NCBI GenBank assembly: GCA_007570785.1
Contig: ML660774.1
Coordinates: 11,314,476-11,378,475 of the forward strand
Source of the DNA: Antilocapra americana
Taxonomy: Eukaryota; Chordata; Mammalia; Artiodactyla; Antilocapridae
Length of the DNA stretch: 64,000 bases
Reading direction: 5' to 3'
In this document: one piece after another, positions 59,344 through 64,000 of the stretch
How positions within the stretch are numbered: position 1 is the stretch's first letter
Layout: the number at the start of each line of letters is the position of its first letter
The notes under the pieces: model-generated
Seen by the model: only the letters and a program-made list of their open reading frames with translations
Databases searched by the model: none
Told to the model about the DNA's origin: nothing
Position numbers and translations under genes: made by a program

Positions 59344-61955
59344 ATTCAGTTCAGTCGCTCAGTCGTTTCTGACTCTTTGCAACCCCATGTACTGTAGCAC
59401 ATCAGGCTTCCCTGTCCATCACCAACTCCCAGAGCCTGCTCAAACTCATGTCCATCGAGTCAGTGATGCCACCCAACCATCTCATCCTCTGTCATCCCCT
59501 TCTCCTCCCTCCTTCAGTCTTTCCCAGCATCAGGGTCTTTTCAAATGAGTCAGTTCTTCGCATCAGGTGGCCAAAGTATTGAAGCTTCAGCCTCAGCATT
59601 AGTCCTTCCAATGAATATTCAGGACTGATTTCCTTTAGGATGGGCTGGTTGGATCTCCTTGCAGTCCAAGGAACTCTCAAGAGTCCTCTCCAGCACCACA
59701 GTTCAAAAGCATCAATTCTTCGGTGCTCAGCTTTCTTTACAGTCCAGCTCTCACATCCATACATGACTACTGGAAAAACCATAGCTTTGACTAGACGGAC
59801 GTTTGTTGGCAAAGTAATGTCTCTGCTTTTTAAGATGCTGTCTAGATTGGTCATAGCTTTCCTTCCAAGGAGAATGGGTCTTTTGATTTCATGGCTGCAG
59901 TCACCATCTGCAGTGATTTTGGAGCCCCCCCAAAAAATAGTCTCTCACTGTTTCCATTGCTTCCTCATCTATTTGCCATGAAGTGGTGGGACTGGATGCC
60001 ATGATCTTAGTTTTTGGAATGGTGAGCTTTAAGGCAGATTTTTCACTTTCCTCTTTCTCTTTCATCAAGAGACTTTTTAGTTCCTCTTCACTTTCTGCCA
60101 TAAGGGTGGTGTCATCTGCATATCTGAGGTCATTGATATTTCTCCCGGGAATTTTGATTCCAGCTTGTGATTTATCCAGCCTGGCATTTCACATAATATA
60201 CTCTGCACATAAGTTAAGTAAGCAGGTGACAATTGACATACTCCTTTCCCAATTTAGAACCAGTCTCTTGTTCTATGTCCAGTTCTAACTGTTGCTTCTT
60301 GACCTGCATACAGATTTCTCAGGAGGCAGGTAAGGTGGTCTGGTATTCCCATCTCTTGAAGAATTTTCCAGTTTGTTGTGATCGACACAGTCAATAAAGC
60401 AGAAGTAAATGTTTTTCTGGAACTCTCATGCTTTTTCTATGATCCAGTGGATGTTGGCAGTTTGATCTCTGGTTCCTCTGCCTTTTTAAAATCCAGCCTG
60501 AAACTATAAAACTCCTAGAGGATAACATAGGCAAAACACTCTCTGACATAAACCAAAGCGGGATACTCCATGACCCACCTCCCAGAATATTGGAAGTAAA
60601 AGCACGAATAAACAAATGGGACCTAATTAAAATTAAAAGCTTCCTCACAACAAAGGAAACTATAAGCAAGGTGAAAAGACAGCCCTCAGAATGGGAGAAA
60701 ATAATAGCCAATGAAGCAACGGACAAACAATTAATCTCAAAAATATACAAGCAACTCCTGCAGCTCCATTCTAGAAAAATAAACGACCCAATCAAAAAGT
60801 GGGCCAAAGAACTTAACAGACATTTCTCCAAAGAAGACATAAAAATGGCTAACAAACACATGAAAAGATGTTCAACATCACTCATTATCAGAGAAATGCA
60901 AATCAAAACCACAATGAGGTATCACTTTACACCAGTCAGAATGGCTTTAACCCAAAAATCTACAAGTAATAAATACTGGAGAGGATGTGGAGAAAAGGGA
61001 ACTCTCTTACACTGTTGGTGGGAGTGCAAGCTAGTACAGCCACTATGGAAAACAGTGTGGAGGTTCCTTAAAAAGCTGCAAATAGTCCTGCCATATGACC
61101 CAGCAATCCCACTGCTGGGCATATACACTGAGGAAACCAGAATTGAAAGAGCCACATGTACCCCAATGTTCATCGCTGCATTGTTTACAATAGCCAGGAC
61201 ATGGAAGCAACCTAGATGCCCATCAACTGACAAATGGATAAGAAAGCTGTGGTACATATACACAATGGAATATTACTCAGCATTAAAAGAAAAAATTCAT
61301 TTGAATCAGTTCTACTCAGGTGGACGGAACTGGAGCCCATTATCCAGAGTGAAGTAAGCCAGAAGCAAAAACAACAATACAGTATATTAACACATATATA
61401 TGGAATTTAGAAAGACGGTAACAAGAACCCAGCATGCGAGACAGCAAAAGGAACGCAGATGTATAGAATAGACTCGTGGACTCTGTGGATGAGGGTAAGG
61501 GTGGGATGATATGGGAGAATGGCATTGAAACATGTTAATTATCATATGTCTAATCAATCGCCAGCCCAGGGTTGATGCTCGGGGCTGGTGCATTGAGATT
61601 TCCCGGGGGGAGGGAGGAGGGAGGGGGGTTCTGGAGGGGGAGCATATGTAAACCCATGGTGATATCATGTCATTGTATGGCAAAACTAATAAGAAAAAAA
61701 AAACTGTACAGGGATTATCTACTGTGGGATGTCTTACTTAAAGAGACTGGATGTTAACATGACCTGCTTAATAGATCAATGAAGCATAATATCAAAAAGA
61801 AAAGGAAAAAAAAATAAAAAAATAAAATAAAATCCAGCCTGAACATCTGGAAGCTCATGGTTCAAGTACTTTTGAAGTCTGGCTTGGAGAACTTTGAGCA
61901 TTACTTTCCTGGCATGTGAGATGAGTGCAATTGTGTGGTAGTTTGAACATTCTTT
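59344..61955 (-). mobile_element. BovB LINE inserted in Bov-tA, itself split by L1
   Basis: A minus-strand BovB with its 3' end (attcagttcagtcgctcag) at the left and RT-tail protein (GCESWTVKKAEHRRIDAFEL) near 59700. It is truncated at the element's gagcattctttggca position. The perfect 9-bp duplication ggcagattc lies at 59335-59343 and 61956-61964. Net length is about 1.27 kb. An L1 occupies 60503-61828. Confidence 0.92.
60503..61828 (+). mobile_element. Bovine L1 with 3' transduction, inside BovB
   Basis: L1 ORF2 C-terminus (frame 60590-61357, including [19 protein letters not shown]) and 3' UTR run from 60503 to an A-tail at 61694-61703. A non-L1 segment of about 90 bp follows (61704-61792), then a second A-rich tail to 61828. 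The perfect 15-bp duplication (aaaatccagcctgaa) lies at 60488-60502 and 61829-61843 and encloses the whole. The segment between the tails is thus part of the same insertion. A G-rich tract lies at 61604-61628. No RT or endonuclease domain remains. Confidence 0.93.
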
Positions 61956-61991
61956 GGCAGATTCTTTACCACTGTGCCATTAGGGAAGCCC

Positions 61992-62303
61992 GCAATGTAT
62001 TTACTCTGTGGTTTAAGAGTATTTAAAAATGCACTAGAACACCATTATAGCTATTTGGTTCCTATTGTCTTCTCTGAAAATGTAAACATTGTTAGTACTT
62101 TCGTATGTATTACATGAAAGCTTTGTTATGAATTTATAAGCAAAAAAGCACATACATCTTGACACAATGAGACACATCATCTAGGATTGCTCTTGAGTGT
62201 TTTTCATTTAACATAGAGAGCTTCCTAGTTGTGTGTTACAGCTGTGATGTTCCGCTGTATAAATGTACCATACATTTATTTAGGCATACCTCTACTTATG
62301 GAT
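61992..62303 (+). other. MTUS1 intron, no other feature
   Basis: AT-rich unique sequence; nothing recognised. Confidence 0.5.
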
Positions 62304-62494
62304 GGACTTCCCAGGTGGCTCAGATGGTAAAGAATCCACCTGCAATGTAGGAGACCTGGGTTTGATCCCTGGACTGGGAAGATCCCGTGGAGGAGGGCCT
62401 GGCTACCAACTGCAGTATTCTTGCCTGGAGAATCCCATGGACAGAGGCACCTGAGTCAGACACGACTGAGCAGCTAAGCACAGCACAGCATGGC
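62304..62494 (+). mobile_element. Bov-tA SINE
   Basis: Plus-strand Bov-tA starting gacttcccaggtggctcag, with a (GCACA)n-like tail. The body lacks about 25 bp of the usual gcgggctacagtccatggg segment. Confidence 0.88.
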
Positions 62495-62510
62495 AGATTC
62501 TGGTTTATCT

Positions 62511-62711
62511 GGGCTTCCTTGGTCGCTCAGCTGGTAAAGAATCTGCCTGCAATGTGAGAGACCTGGGTTCAATCCCTGGGTAGGGAAGACCCCCTGGAGA
62601 AGGGAGTGGTCATCCACTCCAGTATTCTGGCTGAAGAAATCCATGAACTATATAGTGCATGGGGTCACAAAGAGTCAGACACGACTGAGCGACTTTCACT
62701 TCACTTCACTC
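62511..62711 (+). mobile_element. Bov-tA SINE, tandem with previous
   Basis: Plus-strand Bov-tA only 16 bp after the former, starting gggcttccttggtcgctcag and ending in a (TTCAC)n tail. Confidence 0.88.
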
Positions 62712-63389
62712 CTTATGGACATTTGGGCTATTTTTTAATCTTTTCTCTGCAAACAAGTTTGTGTTAAGACCCCTTATTAGGTGTCATTTTAACCCCATGT
62801 AGGACTCATAAGAGAATATATTCTTCCCTACTAGCTGTGAATCCAACAGTTTGTGCTAGGATGTGTTAGAGAAGGCTTATCAGCAAGTTTTATGTTCTTA
62901 AACATCCATCTGGGTATGACACTCTGCAGGCAGACATCATCAGAGTCATTTTAAATGTCTGAATGAGATTCTCCATGGTAGCATTGAAAACTGCATCATG
63001 ATATCCATGATAATTTCTGGTGATTTCTATTACTTCCTGAGGCAGAGCGGTATTTGAATTCTAGGTGTGGTGTTTGGGGTTTTCATGGCTGAACATTTAG
63101 GAACTGATGTTATTATGCATGGTTTCCTACTTTTGAAATTCCAGTTCTCCAGCTACTAAGAAAGCCTGAGAGAAAAAAAAAAGCTGGTACCTGGAGAACT
63201 TGAGTTTTCCTGAAGCAGTGGCTTACCTCCCCACCCCACCCCCTAATTCTCTTAGTTAGATGGAGTTAACACCCTGACCCTGAACTGGAGCTGAAGGTGA
63301 AACAGTAACCGGGCAAAGCACAAATGAGAAAGCAGCTAAGAACCAGAGACTTGCATGATTGGAATGCATTCAAGCTTGGACAGTTGATG
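62712..63389 (+). other. MTUS1 intron, no other feature
   Basis: Unique sequence with an A-run at 63172-63182. Nothing recognised. Confidence 0.5.
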
Positions 63390-63399
63390 TTTTCCAGGG

Positions 63400-63588
63400 C
63401 TGTTGTTCAGTTGCTAGGTCATGTCCGACTCTGCCATCCCATGGACTGCGGTACGCCAGGCTTCCCTGCCTTTCACTGTCTCTTGAAGTTTGCGCAACTC
63501 ATGTTCATTGAGTCGGTGATGCATCCAACATCTCATCCTATGTCACCCCCTTCTCCTCCTGCCCTCAATCTTTGCCAGCATCAGGATC
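63400..63588 (-). mobile_element. BovB/ART2 3'-end copy
   Basis: A minus-strand BovB 3' terminus of about 190 bp. The duplication ttttccaggg at 63390-63399 and tttttcaggg at 63589-63598 differs at one base. Confidence 0.88.
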
Positions 63589-63598
63589 TTTTTCAGGG

Positions 63599-64000
63599 TG
63601 TACCTCAGTAAAAACTACATTTAAGTTCATTTAGAGTGATTTTAGCAGTGTTCCAAGTAAAATACCGGGTCCTAGAGAATTTTCTAAAATTTCAAAAAAC
63701 AGATATGCCTTGACACAGCTAACAGTTCCAAAATGTGACAAATAGGATTTTCATAAGCACAAATGCCATTGTTGTGTGTGTGTTCATTTCTGCCATACAG
63801 CAAAGTGGCTGAGTTATACATATATATCTGTGTATGTTCTTTTTCATAACAAATGCCATTTTGTTACCAAAAGCTAAAGCAACTGAAATATAATAAAGGA
63901 AATATATAGATACCAACTCACTTGTGGATCTAAGCCATCTGAATTCAGCCACAAACTCAGGAGTGACTTACACTGTTGCATGGACAGATATGAAAAAAGA
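63599..64000 (+). other. MTUS1 intron; short L1-like patch
   Basis: At about 63785-63845 the text ttctgccatacagcaaagtgg, then gagttatacatatatatctg, resembles a reversed artiodactyl L1 3' UTR. The rest is unrecognised. Confidence 0.45.

Larger units (their letters stand above)
59166..61991 (-). mobile_element. Bov-tA SINE split by a BovB
   Basis: The SINE's body and most of its head lie at 59166-59343, and the last part of its head (ggcagattctttaccactgt, then gggaagccc) at 61956-61991. Between them sits the BovB at 59344-61955. The outermost layer of the nest. Confidence 0.88.

Noticed and set aside
60391..60912. A 173-codon minus-strand frame in the 60-kb L1, and a similar one at 36400-36858.
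   Set aside because: Both are antisense shadows of L1 ORF2, and their first codons cross into inserted or flanking sequence.
1..64000. CRISPR arrays, operons, riboswitches or phage genes.
   Set aside because: The window is vertebrate intron sequence. Regular repeats are microsatellites and retroelements; none has spacer-repeat architecture.

Overview
The window is mammalian, and specifically ruminant, nuclear DNA. It carries many BovB (RTE) LINE copies, more than twenty Bov-tA/Bov-A SINEs, CHR-type tRNA-derived SINEs and bovine-type L1 3' ends, with older MIR, L1 and Tigger relics between them. The bovid species cannot be decided by eye. There are no bacterial-style genes. Almost all long open frames lie inside repeats or are chance frames.

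The one protein-coding gene recognised is MTUS1 (microtubule-associated scaffold protein 1, AT2-receptor-interacting protein ATIP), on the + strand. Three internal exons of the long (ATIP3-type) form lie at 20469-20630, 29272-29406 and 31889-31927. The alternative first exon of the short form ATIP1 starts at ATG 47154 and ends at a donor after 47274. All three internal exons are phase 1 at both ends, with lengths 162, 135 and 39 bp, and the ATIP1 exon also ends in phase 1. The long and short forms can therefore join the same downstream coiled-coil exons, which were not found here and probably lie beyond 64000. The rest of the window is intron and an internal promoter.

Layout: 1-20 kb is upstream intron with three large BovB pieces (1155-3216 minus, 13559-14650 plus, 15336-17884 minus), old L1 and MIR relics and many SINEs. 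20-32 kb holds the three internal exons and has few young repeats. 32-47 kb has a nested old L1 (33330-35240), an L1 with a 5' inversion (36255-37662), a Tigger element split by a SINE, and an L1 carrying a 5S rRNA pseudogene joined to a Bov-tA. 46.9-47.3 kb is the ATIP1 start. 47-64 kb is downstream intron, ending in a three-level nest at 59.2-62.0 kb: an L1 inside a BovB inside a Bov-tA, both inner insertions with readable target-site duplications.

The most interesting items are: the 5S rRNA/Bov-tA composite; the L1 at 60.5-61.8 kb with a non-L1 segment between two A-tails and inside a perfect 15-bp duplication (a 3' transduction); the twin-primed L1 at 36 kb, whose inversion junction is at the same L1 position as the other copy's 5' end; inverted SINE and BovB pairs that could fold in MTUS1 pre-mRNA, one pair just upstream of an exon; and two near-identical direct L1 copies flanking the ATIP1 start. 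No new gene system was found.
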